A program made the translations under genes and the position numbers. Of a DNA stretch of 64,000 nt, positions 21,448 to 32,760 are shown one piece after another. The notes under the pieces were generated by a model, which was not told the origin of the DNA, ran no database searches, and saw only the letters and a list, made by a program, of their open reading frames with translations. Within the stretch, counting starts at the first letter, position 1. Each line of letters starts with the position of its first letter. Origin of the DNA: Cristatella mucedo (Eukaryota; Bryozoa; Phylactolaemata; Cristatellidae). The stretch spans positions 579,001 through 643,000 of the forward strand of contig WPIO01000008.1 in the NCBI GenBank assembly GCA_009760855.2, read 5' to 3'.

Positions 21448-21850
21448 GAGTCCGGCCGCACGCTCAGGGCGTCCTACGAGCAGCAGTCCCGTTTATCGCT
21501 GTTTAGTTTAAGGAAACTTGCCGACAGCCCGGATTGAATGTCTGCAAGGCAAGCATTCAGTTTATTAGTCGCTGCAGCAGATTCCGACGGCATGAATAAA
21601 TGACAAATGCAGCTGAGCATCGTCAGCATAAGAGTGACAGCCTATTCCACGGGCCCGAATGGCTTTCCCCAGAAAGAAGTTGAGCGTGAATGTAGAACAG
21701 CAAAGGACAGAGGAAGGACCTTCCGCTTCTACTCCTCCGCCCGCAGGTCGATGGCGGATGAGACCTGACGGCCCCGCTCCGCGCGACGCCGCGCGGAGCG
21801 AAGACAATCGGACTGAGTACGAGTTAAACCGCGCCAGGGCATTGAGCTCT
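21448..21850 (-). mobile_element. LINE-2 reverse transcriptase fragment
   Basis: The minus strand encodes YADDAQLHLSF, the catalytic palm motif of non-LTR reverse transcriptases (codons at 21619-21630). After a frameshift comes NKLNACLADIQSGL with SFLKLNSDK, the block that follows it in CR1/L2 elements. This is the upstream part of the copy that continues beyond the SINE-A insertion. Frameshifts make it a pseudogene. The upper border is approximate. Confidence 0.72.
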
Positions 21851-23767
21851 CAATCGTTCAAGTAGGATATTGCGATCGATGGCGTCGAAGGCAGCTCACA
21901 AACTTGGCAGCCATGCTAAGGCAGTTGACATTCTCGTCCTCTTCGCTGCCCATTCAAGCGACGGCCGCTGCTGCTGCTGCTGGCTCGCGGCGGCAGCCGC
22001 GGCAGCGTGCGACGGCGACGACGGCATCTCGGATCGTCTGCCGCACGTAGGCAGCCCGAGTACGTGGCCGACGTCCTTGCACGGCACGCCCTTGCCAGGG
22101 CGCGCCGGCCGTGCAAGGACGTCGCCGCGAAAGCCCGCGCTGCGCCGCCCAGCTCCTCGGCATGACCGCCGTCCGACGGCGTCCGACCTCTCGCGGTCTG
22201 CCGTTCGGTCTGCCGCCGCCGCCGCGGCTCGCGCGGAGCCGACTCCAAAGCGCTGAGAGAGCCACCGCCGGCCCACGGCAGCGACCTGCCGCCGCCCGGC
22301 CGGCCGAGGCCGATCGTCGGCGTCAATTGACAGTATCGCCGAGCGGCGCCGACAATGGGTTCGCAAAGAGGAAGCCGGCTCGGCACGCAGCAGCTGCCGC
22401 GAGCCTAATAATGCCAGTAATTTGGAAGCGATTTTCCTCGGATAAGCAGACTCTCAAATCAGACGGCTGCGACCGCTCGGCTCGCGTACTCGCCCGCTCG
22501 CGCGCGCCCATTCAGCGGACTGATTAACTGGTAAACGCAGCCGCCCCGGCTCGAGGTGGCTAAACGCGGCCGCCGCGCGCACCGGGAGGACCGCAGCGAC
22601 TGAAGCCCGCCGATCAATCGATCAATCGCTGCAGCCGCCTGCCTCGGAAAGGCTGGCTCGGCGGGGCGCGCGCGATAGCACGAGTGCAGACCGTCGGTGC
22701 CCGTGACGACGACGACACCGCACGCGACGCTGAAGCGCGAGCGACTGCCGATGAGACGGAAGCTGCCGCTGCGAGCCGTCTGCTGCAGCCGCCCGCGAGA
22801 ACGCCTGCAGCGGCTGGCGACTCGCTGCTTCAGCGATCTGCCTGCCTGCCTGCCTGACGACGCTTCGTCGGCAGTCTGCTGTCGGTAGCAGACGACCGAG
22901 CGCTCCTTCCTTTCCGCTCGCTGTCCGCCGGGGCGCGCGATCCGAATAGCAGCAGCCGCTGTTTGGGGGGGGGACGAATATATAAATAATAATAAATAAC
23001 AAATAATAGCGATGCTGGCAGGCGCCATCGGCGGAACGCCGAGCGAGCGAGAAATCTTTGCTTTATCGGGCGCCATCTTTGCCTGGTCGTGGCCCGTCGT
23101 GACCGCCGCGAGCCCGGTTTGCTGGCGACCGTCGATCGTCGCGGCTTGACGCGCCGCCGCCGAGTTAAGGTTTTGAGCGGCGGCGCCGATTACCGACCTA
23201 GAGCAAGGTCAAGGCGCTGCAAGGCGCAGCACTTGGATCAGTTCAATGGGCTCGCAAGTAATTGGGATTGCCGAAGCTCACACCGAGGCAGCAAGTCGCC
23301 CACGCACGGTTCTGTTTTGTCGTGCGCTCTCACGCACGACGCGTGCACAAGTTACAAGGTAGCCGCAGGTAGCCGCGGCGAAGGAGGAGCAGGAGGAGGA
23401 GGACGAGGAGGAAATTCTGTGTGCGCGTGCCGGCCGAAGTGGCTTATTAATCGCTTTTTTTTCTCTCACTCGCCTGCTCCGCGGACCGGACCTCTGTCGC
23501 GCACTACTTTTCTCCTTTGCCTGCCTCGCGTACTACTTAGCGGTCAAGAGATCTCGGCAGCTCGAACGGCGGAAGCCAGCGAAGACGCCGACGGAGAGGG
23601 CCCCGCCCCTGCATGCTAATGCGCCCGCGGCGGCGGCGGCCGCGAGCCAGCGCCCGGTGCCGGGCACCCTCGACCGGCCTCTGTAGGTAGCTACGCGCCT
23701 GGGAATGCTCCCGCTGCGTGCCGAATGGACCACCCTCTCCTGCTGATTAGCATGCCGGTCACGGAGT

Positions 23768-23768
<1 letters not shown>
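21851..23768. other. GC-rich intergenic DNA, possible CpG island
   Basis: Dense CpG sequence with CTG and GCC runs near 21967-21982 and 22212-22225, a perfect long hairpin near 22070 (listed separately) and a G run near 22966-22973. Many overlapping open frames have no recognised domains. A promoter-associated island of an unseen gene is possible. Confidence 0.45.
22070..22123. other. Perfect 16-bp inverted repeat with nested inner stem
   Basis: The arms at 22070-22085 and 22108-22123 (GACGTCCTTGCACGGC and its complement) match without error. The spacer holds a second stem, CGCCCT/AGGGCG, around a TGCC loop. The whole 54-nt unit would fold into a very stable, GC-rich hairpin on either strand. 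Confidence 0.75.
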
Positions 23769-23855
<87 letters not shown>

Positions 23856-23856
23856 G
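23769..23856. repeat. (CGG)29 uninterrupted trinucleotide repeat
   Basis: Twenty-nine consecutive CGG units without an interruption, followed after about 50 bp by further imperfect GGC/GGCAGC repeats (about 23905-23970). CGG tracts of this kind form hairpins and G-quadruplexes and are prone to length change. Polyalanine and polyproline open frames on the minus strand are its translations. Confidence 0.97.
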
Positions 23857-26099
23857 TAGCGAGGAGCTGGGAGCCAGCGCCGCCGGCGACTTCTGCTTCG
23901 AGCGCCTGCGGCAGCGGCGGCGGCAGCGGCGGCGGCAGCGGCGGCGGCGGCGGCGGCTGCTGCTGCTGGGCTGCTGCAGGCGAGACCGACAGCTTTCGCG
24001 GCCGCGCGTCGCTCGAGGCTCGGGGTTGAATGTGCGAGACTGCATTCGACACTGCTGCTGCAGCACTTTGAACAGCGATGGGTGTGGGCTGCCGCCGCCG
24101 CCGCACACGCACGCACGCGCTGCCGGTTAGCCGCAGGTCCCCGAGTGCCGGCCGATGAGCCAGAACGACGACGACGTCTCGTTATCCGGCCGCCGCCGGT
24201 GCGGCGATTCGGTTCGCCTACACTAACACCGTGAATTTGCGAGGCCCCCACTAAGTGCCCATCGCAAACCCATCTGCGGGCGTCTAAAGCAATAACCACT
24301 GGAGGCCATCCGCACAGACTGGCGGGCTGCTTTTCTTCTTTCAAATTTGTTGCGAGTTAACCTTTCGGTCGTGAGTTCGCTTGGGCACGGAGCGGCGGAA
24401 ATGTTCTAAGGCACTCCAGCCCCGAGAGACTAATTTCCTGTGCGTTTCCTACCACCGCACGAACATAATGAAGCTTGCCAAATGCGAGGAAGACAAATCC
24501 GAGGGAGGCGAAGCAGTACACGTACTCCGATGAGCAGGAAGAGTATACAAAAATGTGACAAAGTTATCCATCAATGCCCAAGCTCTCCGATGAACCTTTA
24601 TATATTTAGTGAAATGAAAGCATAGAAAGATGCTGGTGGGCTGGGTCGTAGAAATCCATTCCAAAATATCGCATGCTCCAGTGGGTGACTATAATGAGAC
24701 CGCTCATCAAGAGCAGCAGATCGCTGCCAATCGCAGCGGTGGCGGTGGCTTTACAGTGACTACAACTGCCATTTCATTCATCAGCGGACACCTGCAGCCA
24801 CCACCTCTACCACTTCGACCGCATTACTTCACGAGGACTGCTGCTCAATATCGCCATCGATAGCATAGCTTCCTTCTCAGCGACTCAGGCGCTAAAAAGT
24901 CACCCCGCCGGCGGCGGTCAGACGATGTGCGGATACCGGGGCCTGCTTCTGAGGACGTCCAGACCGGAAGGCAGCAGGATAAGCTGGACCAGTTAGATAA
25001 GCGCGTGGCTGTGGGTGGGTGGCTAAGTGAGAGTGCCGCTCTTTACAACAATCCAGGTCTCGGCGGCTTCCAGACCTGCAGCAGGCAATCCTTTATTGTC
25101 TTCTGGAAGCTGGGGCTGGTGGCCGAGGCAGCCGACGGCTGCTACGGCGTTACTAGTGCTGCACAAATGAGGCTGCTAAATGAGTCGACCTTTTATTGTA
25201 CTCGCTGGTGGAAATGCAAGCTGGATGCGATGTCGACTGGTTCAGGCTATTGCATCGTTTTACCGTATAGCACTTTAAAAACGAAGATCCTTGATTGGAT
25301 ATCCGCTCATCTGTCGTGCCCCTACCCCCCATCCTGTGGACTGAGAACGAGAATCAAGCTTTTACAATAGTAAAAAAGGCCAATTCGTTCATCGATATCG
25401 TTTGGCTGGTCGCGTAGCCCAAGGAGTTTAACGGAGCAAAGTTAGGACGCAGGCAAGCTGAAAGCAACCTGAATATAAAGCTGCTGTAAATGAAGTCTCC
25501 TTATGAGTATCCACGCTGATTCGTCGTGTGCTGCCCATGCGAACTCATTCGATCGAGAGCAAGCGTAAAAGTTAAAAAGAAAGCATCCCGACCGGGAGCT
25601 CTTTTTTATCAATGCATTATCAAATTATAGTTATACGTCAAAATTATATATCAATAAATTATCTTTTTTATCAACTAGGCTCCAAGCATTCAGCTCCGTC
25701 TGCTGCGTCTCTTTCGCACGCACCTTGCAGCTTTTGGCTCGAGATGTTTCTTTGCTTGTGCGACTGGCCTCCCCACGCTCCCCCTCCGCCCCTCCGGTGA
25801 CTGTCATCCTGGTGACTCTCAGCGATCGCTCGGCGATGCGAGCGATGTGCTGAGAATAGGATCCGATCGATCGCGATTAGCGATTGCCGCAAAGAACCGC
25901 GAAAAGGCAGCCAGAAGTATCTTTTTTATCTTGTCAAAAATGTTATCTGCCACAAGTTCAAAGCGTCGTCACCGTTCTTAGCGTCATAAAAATGCAGTGG
26001 TCTCACAGTTTTAGCTAACTTAATTGTAAGTCCTATTGTACTGTCATTCATCTGACATTTCTGTAGCCCAAATCCGTGCCCACAGAAAGCATCAGGTAA
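23857..26099. other. Unassigned intergenic DNA
   Basis: GC-rich until about 24200, then mixed and AT-richer. A 147-codon + strand frame at 24927-25370 has no recognised domain and no supporting context, so it is not called as a gene. No transposon is recognised. Confidence 0.4.
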
Positions 26100-26286
26100 A
26101 AGTGCGCTCTGCGCGCTGTAGAATTTCCTGCAGCTATCTCCGAGCAGCAATTCGTTCGCATACAGTAGCGATCAACCTTCGTCTCAAGTGACAACGAAAG
26201 AGTGAGAAGCACTGGCCAAGTCTGGAGTGAAAATTGAGGAATTAAGTAGTTCAGAAGTAGAGCGGCTGGAGGAGGAGACCCATTGT

Positions 26287-26361
<75 letters not shown>

Positions 26362-26660
26362 TGGTTGGAAAGATGGCATCGTAGTCGCAACAGGCTTGTG
26401 GAAGTACGTTCCACAGCCGCAGGCACCGCAGAGTAAAAGCTTCTGCTGCAGTCTTCAAGTGGAGGAGCTCAGTCAGGGTCAAGTCAGGGGTCAACTAAGT
26501 CAAGTCAGGGGCAGCTAATTCCGATCGTCCTGAGAGGATGGCCCGAGGATGCAACGAGGCGGCTGAAGTTGCTGCTGCTGCCGAAGCCTAATCAAGTACG
26601 CCGGAGCTAAGCGGCTGCAGGCGCGGTGAGCCAGAGAAGAGTTTCAATTTCGTCAACTAA
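26100..26660 (-). mobile_element. LINE-2 fragment carrying a CAG expansion
   Basis: The minus strand reads LKTAAEAFTLRCLRLWNVLPQ, then after the repeat FSLQTWPVLLTLSLSLETKVDRYCMRTN. This aligns with the LINE-2 copy at 19477 (VGDRSFSSAGPRLWNSLP ... FRETKSVGYRMRT). The part above 26500 is more decayed and its border uncertain. The CAG run sits between the NDNYSPT- and DYGT-equivalent positions and is absent from the other copies. Confidence 0.68.
26290..26358. repeat. (CAG)23 uninterrupted trinucleotide repeat
   Basis: Twenty-three perfect CAG units on the + strand, read as polyalanine on the strand of the surrounding LINE-2 frame. No interruption is seen, which usually goes with length instability. 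Confidence 0.97.
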
Positions 26661-27204
26661 TCGACCGGCGCGGTAGCCTCAGCGAAGTAGCTCCTCTAGA
26701 AATGGGAAGCGTCGTAGCACAGGGTGTTCGCCCCCCCCCCTGCTGTACAGGTGCTCGATCGTGGTGATCGTGGCTGCAGAGGCAGTCGTCTTGTATAAAA
26801 CTGGAAAGAGGCTTTCAATTCGGTCGTCGAAGAGGGCAGTCGGCTTAGGAATACCTGGCGACGGTCTCCACAGTGGCAATCATGAGTAAGAGCAAACAAG
26901 TCATCGATTCTAGCCATTCAATTGCGGTTTCTTATTAGGAGGAGGAGTTCGGTCTTCTCTAGCCATTTAGTTTAAATTTAAGGCAGCGGCTAAAATAGAG
27001 TACCCAAAATTTGCAAGACATGAATATCGCTTATTTTTCGTACACCAAGGCCCGCTGTCCGGCCGCTTGTCAGCTCTCGTTGTACTTTTCACCTGCGCTA
27101 CGCTGCCTCCTGCAGGTCTTCATCGCTCTCCTCTAATTGATAATAGCTTTGACACGATCAGTTATGAAAGAGCTGGTCCAGCCACCAAGGGTGGACACAA
27201 CAAG
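26661..27204. other. Unassigned intergenic DNA
   Basis: Mixed sequence with a C run near 26731-26740. No gene is recognised. The 5' end of the preceding LINE-2 fragment may reach slightly into it. Confidence 0.4.
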
Positions 27205-27530
27205 TGCAGAAGGAGCAGGAGCCCAAGCGGGAGCAGTTTGAGCAGGAGCAGAGGAGCAGAAGCAGGAGTGGGAGCAGAGGAGCAGTTTGAGCAGGAGTAG
27301 AGGAGCAGGAGCAGGAGTGGGAGCAGAGGAGCAGTTTGAGCAGGAGTGGGAGCAAAGGAGCAGGAGCAGGAGTGGGAGCAGAGGAGCAGTTTGAGCAGGA
27401 GTGGGAGCAGAGGAGCAGGAGCAGGAGTGGGAGCAGAGGAGCAGTTTGAGCAGGAGTGGGAGCAGAGGAGCAGGAGAAGGAGCAGTAGTTTCAGCAGGAG
27501 CAGGAACTGGAGTGGGAGCAGAGCAGGAGG
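27205..27530. repeat. GAGCAG-based minisatellite with 49- and 55-bp units
   Basis: The landmark 'gcagtttgag' recurs at 27233, 27282, 27331, 27386 and 27441, giving spacings of 49, 49, 55 and 55 bp. The 6-bp difference equals one GAGCAG hexamer, so higher-order units appear built from a hexamer. Open frames through it encode Leu/Ser/Pro or Glu/Gln/Ser repeats and are not called genes. Confidence 0.9.
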
Positions 27531-28147
27531 AGAAGCGGCAGTATTAGCAGCAGTAACACTGACCACTCTCGCCAACACCAAGGTCCGAAGAGCTATCCCT
27601 GAAGGTTTGGAAGATGCCACAAGTTTCTTCCAGATTGATTATCATTGAACTGGTCGGCGAAATCACAGACGTAGGTCGGACGACCTTGCAGACTTTCACT
27701 AGGCTAGTGAAATCAGCAGAACAACGGTGAATTTGCCCGAAGAACAATGCTTTACTCGGGCGGGACTGGTAAGTCGTCGCAACATTTCATTCTGCTTATA
27801 TGATCCCATCACAGGTACCTGAACGATTGATCCACACCGGTACCTGGAGAGTCCTGTGTCATCGAGAGCTCAGCGATTGCTTGCTATTCAGCGATCGCAC
27901 GTCAGATCGAGCGCTAGAGCAAGGGAATGCGGCTTGGTCCGACGAGAAGCCCGATAAGGGAAAGTACCCAGAGGTTGTACGGCCTGCTGCCGTAGCGAAC
28001 AGGCACTGGTTCGAGAGCGTTCGTACGAAGGCGAAGCACGAAGCACGAGCCTGCGAGGAGAGGAGCCTTCCCATTCATCGGCCAGTGGCTGAGCACGGAG
28101 TGCTGCTTGGCAGAAAGAGGAGCGGAGGATTGTTGAGATTGATAGAG
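27531..28147. other. Unassigned intergenic DNA
   Basis: Mixed unique sequence. Open frames on both strands overlap and have no recognised domain. Confidence 0.4.
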
Positions 28148-28558
<411 letters not shown>

Positions 28559-29989
28559 GCTGGACGGGTGGTTGATTTAAATATAGTGTGCACATTTAGT
28601 AAGAGCAGCAGCAGCAGCAGCTGCTGCACAGTCTCGGATGGCTGTAAGGTCTGTTGGAGTAGCCTCATACCGGGTAGGGGCCCGAATGGTGGGATGCATA
28701 GATCGATAGCACACTCCTTAAACCAGTCAGGTATGAGTCAGTGCTAGCACAGACACCGATCAGATAAGAAAATGGTGGCCTGCAAACAGTGCTGACGACC
28801 AACCGTGTTTAAAATAATCCTGAATCAGCTGACAAAGAGGTGGGAGTGTGAATGCAGTTTCAGCATACAGGCAGCCTAAGAGACGAGCAGACATTTCAGC
28901 TCAGCGCGAAGCGCTCCGAGGGCAGACTGGAGAGGCACTGTCGTGCCCGGTCCGCAGCCGACGAAGGGTACAGCTGAGGCCGCTCGCTTGGAGCCACGTT
29001 GCCGGCCGAGGGACGGCCGACGGACGGGCAGGGAGCAGCAGAAGCCGGGCGGCAGACGTCGGCTCCGCACAGCCTCCCGAGTTCCAAGTTTTGCGATACG
29101 TCGTTAATCGGCGATTGTCGCGTCGACGGTGCGTTCTTTTACTTGCCAAAACAGGTCGGTCCACTGCAGGCGATCGGTGAGTGGATGCTTCAGTCAGGCG
29201 GCGGTCAGCGGTGGCCTTATCTCCTAATTGAATCTGACACTTGGCTGCACCGGCGGCCCAGGCTCCGGGCCTACCGGCGGGCGGCCGCGGCCCACGGGTG
29301 CTAGACTGACAATTACGCGCGATATACTTCAAGGTGAAGGAGCTACTCTTGCGGTCGACGCGACGGCCGGCTTTTTTTCATGGTTCGACCGCACGCCATC
29401 GTAGACCCGGCGCCGACTTCCTGCCGGGCCTCTGCCGCGGCCCGGCGAGCCAGCCGCGGCTCGACGGTGCTGACGAGCAGATATTTGCCGCTGTGGCCGG
29501 TTGCCAACTTCAGCGCCGCGGCTGCCGCTTAGTGGGAAGACACGTGGTGCCCCCCAAGCCTCAGGTGAGAGGGGGCAAAGATTGTTAAGAGGTCGGTCGG
29601 GGTTGGCCAGTTCCAGAGCGGCGTGGCTGACGTATGACGTAGTGAATCCGGCGCTCGTAGCGCGTCGCCTGACCCAGAGGAGGGTTACGACCCGACGTTG
29701 GAGAACGATGTTTATTACTAAGACTCCCTTTAGGCTCCGACTTTCTGGCCGGCGTGGGCAGCAGAATGGCCGCGGGGACTCTGCTCCGCCTTTAACCTTT
29801 ACCTTTACCTTTGACCTCCCGCTACGGCTGCGGATCTGCAGCTCTCGGGGGCGACGCTGGAGCGGTCTGCTGGGTAGGTGGGTGGGTGGGTGGGTGGGCG
29901 GCTTAATTTTTACGTAGACCTCTCAGCGTCGGCAGTCGTACGTATATATTGAGTTCACAGAGGTGGCTGGGGGCGAAGCCTCGGCACGA
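28559..29989. other. Mixed to GC-rich intergenic DNA
   Basis: A short CAG repeat lies near 28604-28622, a CpG-rich stretch from about 28900 to 29700, and GGGT repeats near 29872-29899. No gene is recognised. Confidence 0.4.
29872..29899 (+). repeat. (GGGT)n, G-quadruplex-capable
   Basis: Five or more GGG triplets separated by single T residues, which fits the strict G-quadruplex pattern with very short loops, the most stable class. Confidence 0.8.
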
Positions 29990-30275
29990 GACTCTACTTC
30001 TTACGCAACGACAACTACTCTCCTACTGGCGACATATGGCTCATCCTTTTCAGCGGTCCTGAGCTGCTACTTCCATGCTACTCACTACCTCAACTGCTCT
30101 CCTGACTCTGCTATGCTTCCCACTTTCTCTTTGTTGCGTGAGACGAAGTCTGTGGGCTACCGAATGCGTACCGAAAGCCGCTTAGGCTGTGAGTGCGCTA
30201 CACAAAACTCTCCTGCGTAACACCCACCTGGTCTTTATGACTTTGTGGAGTTACAGACGGAGATACATTACATTA
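29990..30275 (+). mobile_element. LINE-2 3' end
   Basis: Nearly identical to the last part of the copy at 19477: 'acgacaactactctcctact', SVGYRMRTESRLGCEC and the 3' end 'agttacagacggagataca' followed by TTACATTAC. Only the terminal ~280 bp are present, with a frameshift near 30030. Confidence 0.9.
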
Positions 30276-30900
30276 CTTGCAGCTCGGCGGCTAATATATC
30301 GGCTTGAGCCGACCGGACGCCCGAGCGACAGAAAGGAGCTTTCGGTCAGATAAGATTTTTCGGTCGCTCGCCGTGTGCAATTCTCCGCGCGTCTACGGAC
30401 CAAGGCCACGCCGCCTGGCCTGCAGGTCATTTCGAATGGTGCAGCCGTTTTTTCCCCTCATTTTGGTCGCATTCGACCGGCCCGCCGGGCCTTCGGCGGC
30501 GTTCTAACCGTGCCGCTCCGTACAGGAAACGTGGCTGCCGGTGCAATCTGCTCTGCGGCTAAGGGCGGAGCGGGGCAGAGGTACGTGGGCAGAATTATCG
30601 TTCAGGACAAACAGCCGAGGTTGACTGCTGGCTATCGTCGACCTGGGCAAAGACGACGAGGGAGCGAAGGCATGTATTTAAGGCGCCGGTGCGCCGCGGA
30701 GTAGCGAGCCAGCGGAAGCTGAACTTTGGAGGAACAAGAAGCTCGAAGGCTCGAAGAAGAAGCGCCGCACGACGTCCGGTTTCAGCTCGAGGCCGAGCGC
30801 GTCACCGAACGTCCCGCGGCGCCCGAATACGGAACTGCGAAGAGGGCGGCAACGCCGATTCGAAGTAGGGGCAGCAGAAACCGACGAGTGGCGGCCTTTC

Positions 30901-30938
30901 CGCGCGCGCGCGCGCGCGCGCGCGCGCGCGCGCGCGCG
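30901..30938. repeat. (CG)19 dinucleotide repeat
   Basis: Thirty-eight nucleotides of alternating C and G without interruption, the classic Z-DNA-forming sequence. It lies in a CpG-rich region, and survival of so many CpGs suggests low germline methylation or recent expansion. Confidence 0.95.
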
Positions 30939-31004
30939 GACACCTCGGAGACTCCGTGACGGTTTAATAGCTAGGGCGCGCAGGCGCAGAGGCTCGAGGG
31001 GCGC

Positions 31005-31067
31005 AGCCAGGGAGCGCCGACGGTTACTTCCTCCCAAGCCAGGGAGCGCCGACGGTGACTTCCTCTT
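31005..31067. repeat. 32-bp tandem duplication
   Basis: The stretch starting 'agccagggagcgccgacggt' occurs twice in direct tandem, with one T/G difference and a short spacer change. Confidence 0.85.
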
Positions 31068-31597
31068 TAATGAATGCTATTGGCGCAAATTGCTAGCAGG
31101 GGTAGTAGGGCTTGCACTGAACTGGGCCGGCGTCGAATTACAGCCGGCTTCCTCGAGCGCGTATCTACCGGCTGCTGGACCGACGTCGAGGTTTGGCGAT
31201 GAGAAGCCGATCGCTTCCGGTGCGAGCGAGGTACTCGGGCCGCGCCGCTGCGCGCGTCGGCTCAGCGGCGCTGAGACCAGCGCGGCTGTCGCGCATGCGC
31301 CATGCTCGATTTTTACTTTCAATCCGCCCGCCCCTCTAGGTCGCGCGTAGGGCGACTTCGAGTGGCCGCGGAAGCGGAAGGGGCGGCGAGAGCGAGTCGC
31401 TACGTAGCGCATCCGCTCTAGGTGGCGCTACGGGAGCGGCTTCGGGCGACGGACGTTCTGGCTCCGAGCGCCCCACTATTGCAGCGTTACAGTAGACCGG
31501 CTGTCGGCTCCAGACGTCGACTGCTCTCCGTAATTGGCGCCTCGTGCTCAGCAATCGCTGTACGACGTACGAACGACGGCAACGGAGAATATGTACG

Positions 31598-31730
31598 TAA
31601 TTTATACAATTTATTCGTATAGCGCCCTAAGAGGACTTAATCTCCTTCCAGGCGCTTCGCAGATGCGCGGCGCTCGAGCCCACGACCTCGGTCCCCTGGG
31701 CGAGCGCCTGAACCGCTGGGCCAAACCCGC
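31598..31730 (-). mobile_element. SINE-A copy
   Basis: On the minus strand: 'gtttggcccagcggttcagg' at box A, 'tgggctcgagcgc' at box B, then AGCGCCT, GAGATTAAGTCCTCT, GGGCGCTATA and an AT-rich tail. A complete but diverged copy in GC-rich DNA. Confidence 0.85.
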
Positions 31731-31890
31731 GTGGCACGACTACGAATAACATGGCCGTCTCTTCAAGCAAAGACGAAGGAGGGCGGGCCAAGACGTCGCG
31801 CAGGCCACTGAATCGAGCACTACGCCTTAAAAAAAACAAAGCGTCTCGCGTAGCCACTTCCGATTCCATTCCTCCGAGTTTCGGAGTCGC

Positions 31891-31931
31891 GAGCGCTGCG
31901 CTCTCGGTCTCGCTCCGCGAGCGCAGCGCTC
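31891..31931. other. 13-bp perfect inverted repeat within a duplication
   Basis: GAGCGCTGCGCTC at 31891-31903 pairs with GAGCGCAGCGCTC at 31919-31931 around a 15-nt loop. The following 'tctcggtctcgctccgcgag' is itself present twice in tandem, so the hairpin arises from a local duplication. Confidence 0.7.
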
Positions 31932-32760
31932 TCGGTCTCGCTCCGCGAGCGGATGTGCCGGGGCCGCACTGCTCGAGGCGAGGCTGGACGAGCGGGCGGC
32001 GGAGAAGCGCCAGCGAAAACGCGAGCTCCCTCGTCACGCTTACACGATCGCCAGTCTCGGCCTCGGACGCCGCGCAATGGAGACTGCGAGCTGCTGCAGG
32101 CGCTGGCGGCTGCTGGAGCAGCTGCTTGCGCCGCGCAGCGGCTCCAGCACACAGGGCGGCCGGCCGTCTCTGCTTCGCTCGCGGCGCCGCCGCTCTGTCG
32201 CTGCTCGCGCGGCGCTCGCTCCGCTAGCTTTCGGTGCGTCTTTGCGGTGGTTGAGTTTCTACTCTTTGCCCAACTCTCAGCCCCGCCAATTAATGGAGTC
32301 GTCTCTCTACGGTCCTCGTCGAAAAATGAGGCGCGCTTCTCGCAGCCTCCGGCTAAGCGGCAGAAAAGCGAGCCGGATTGCATGCAACAGGTGTTGACTA
32401 AAATAAAAGTTATATATATATATATATATATTGTCTTTTCTTGTTTATCGCGGGTAATTAGTTCCAGACTCTTCCACGACAAGTGAGTTTTCGCCAAGTA
32501 GAAATTTATTTATAAATTGAATACTTCCGTAGTTGGAGCACAGAAAACCTGTTCGAGACCCTTTAAAAATGGTTTTAGTATTACTACAGCTCCCCTTGAC
32601 ATGAAATAACAACCCTTTCGACATCACTACACTCGTATTACCCGATACATTAGAAAATATAAGGGAACATAAGACTTGTTAGACGTTACAAGTATCATGT
32701 TATTATTAGAGAAACGTGTACTACGTAAATGAATGAGAAACGAACTTGCGCGAGGCTGAG

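Larger units (their letters stand above)
30276..31597. other. GC-rich intergenic DNA
   Basis: CpG-rich sequence with the alternating CG tract near 30901 and a 32-bp duplication near 31005. Arg/Ala-rich open frames are not convincing genes. Confidence 0.45.

Noticed and set aside
23533-24344. Minus-strand frames of about 190-217 codons with polyalanine/polyproline
   Set aside because: The homopolymers are translations of (CGG)29. The rest has no domain.
24927-25370. 147-codon + strand frame
   Set aside because: Composition looks protein-like but no domain, splice context or promoter is recognised, and it is not part of a known repeat here.
27162-27648. Leu-rich and Glu/Gln/Ser-rich frames
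   Set aside because: Translations of the GAGCAG minisatellite.
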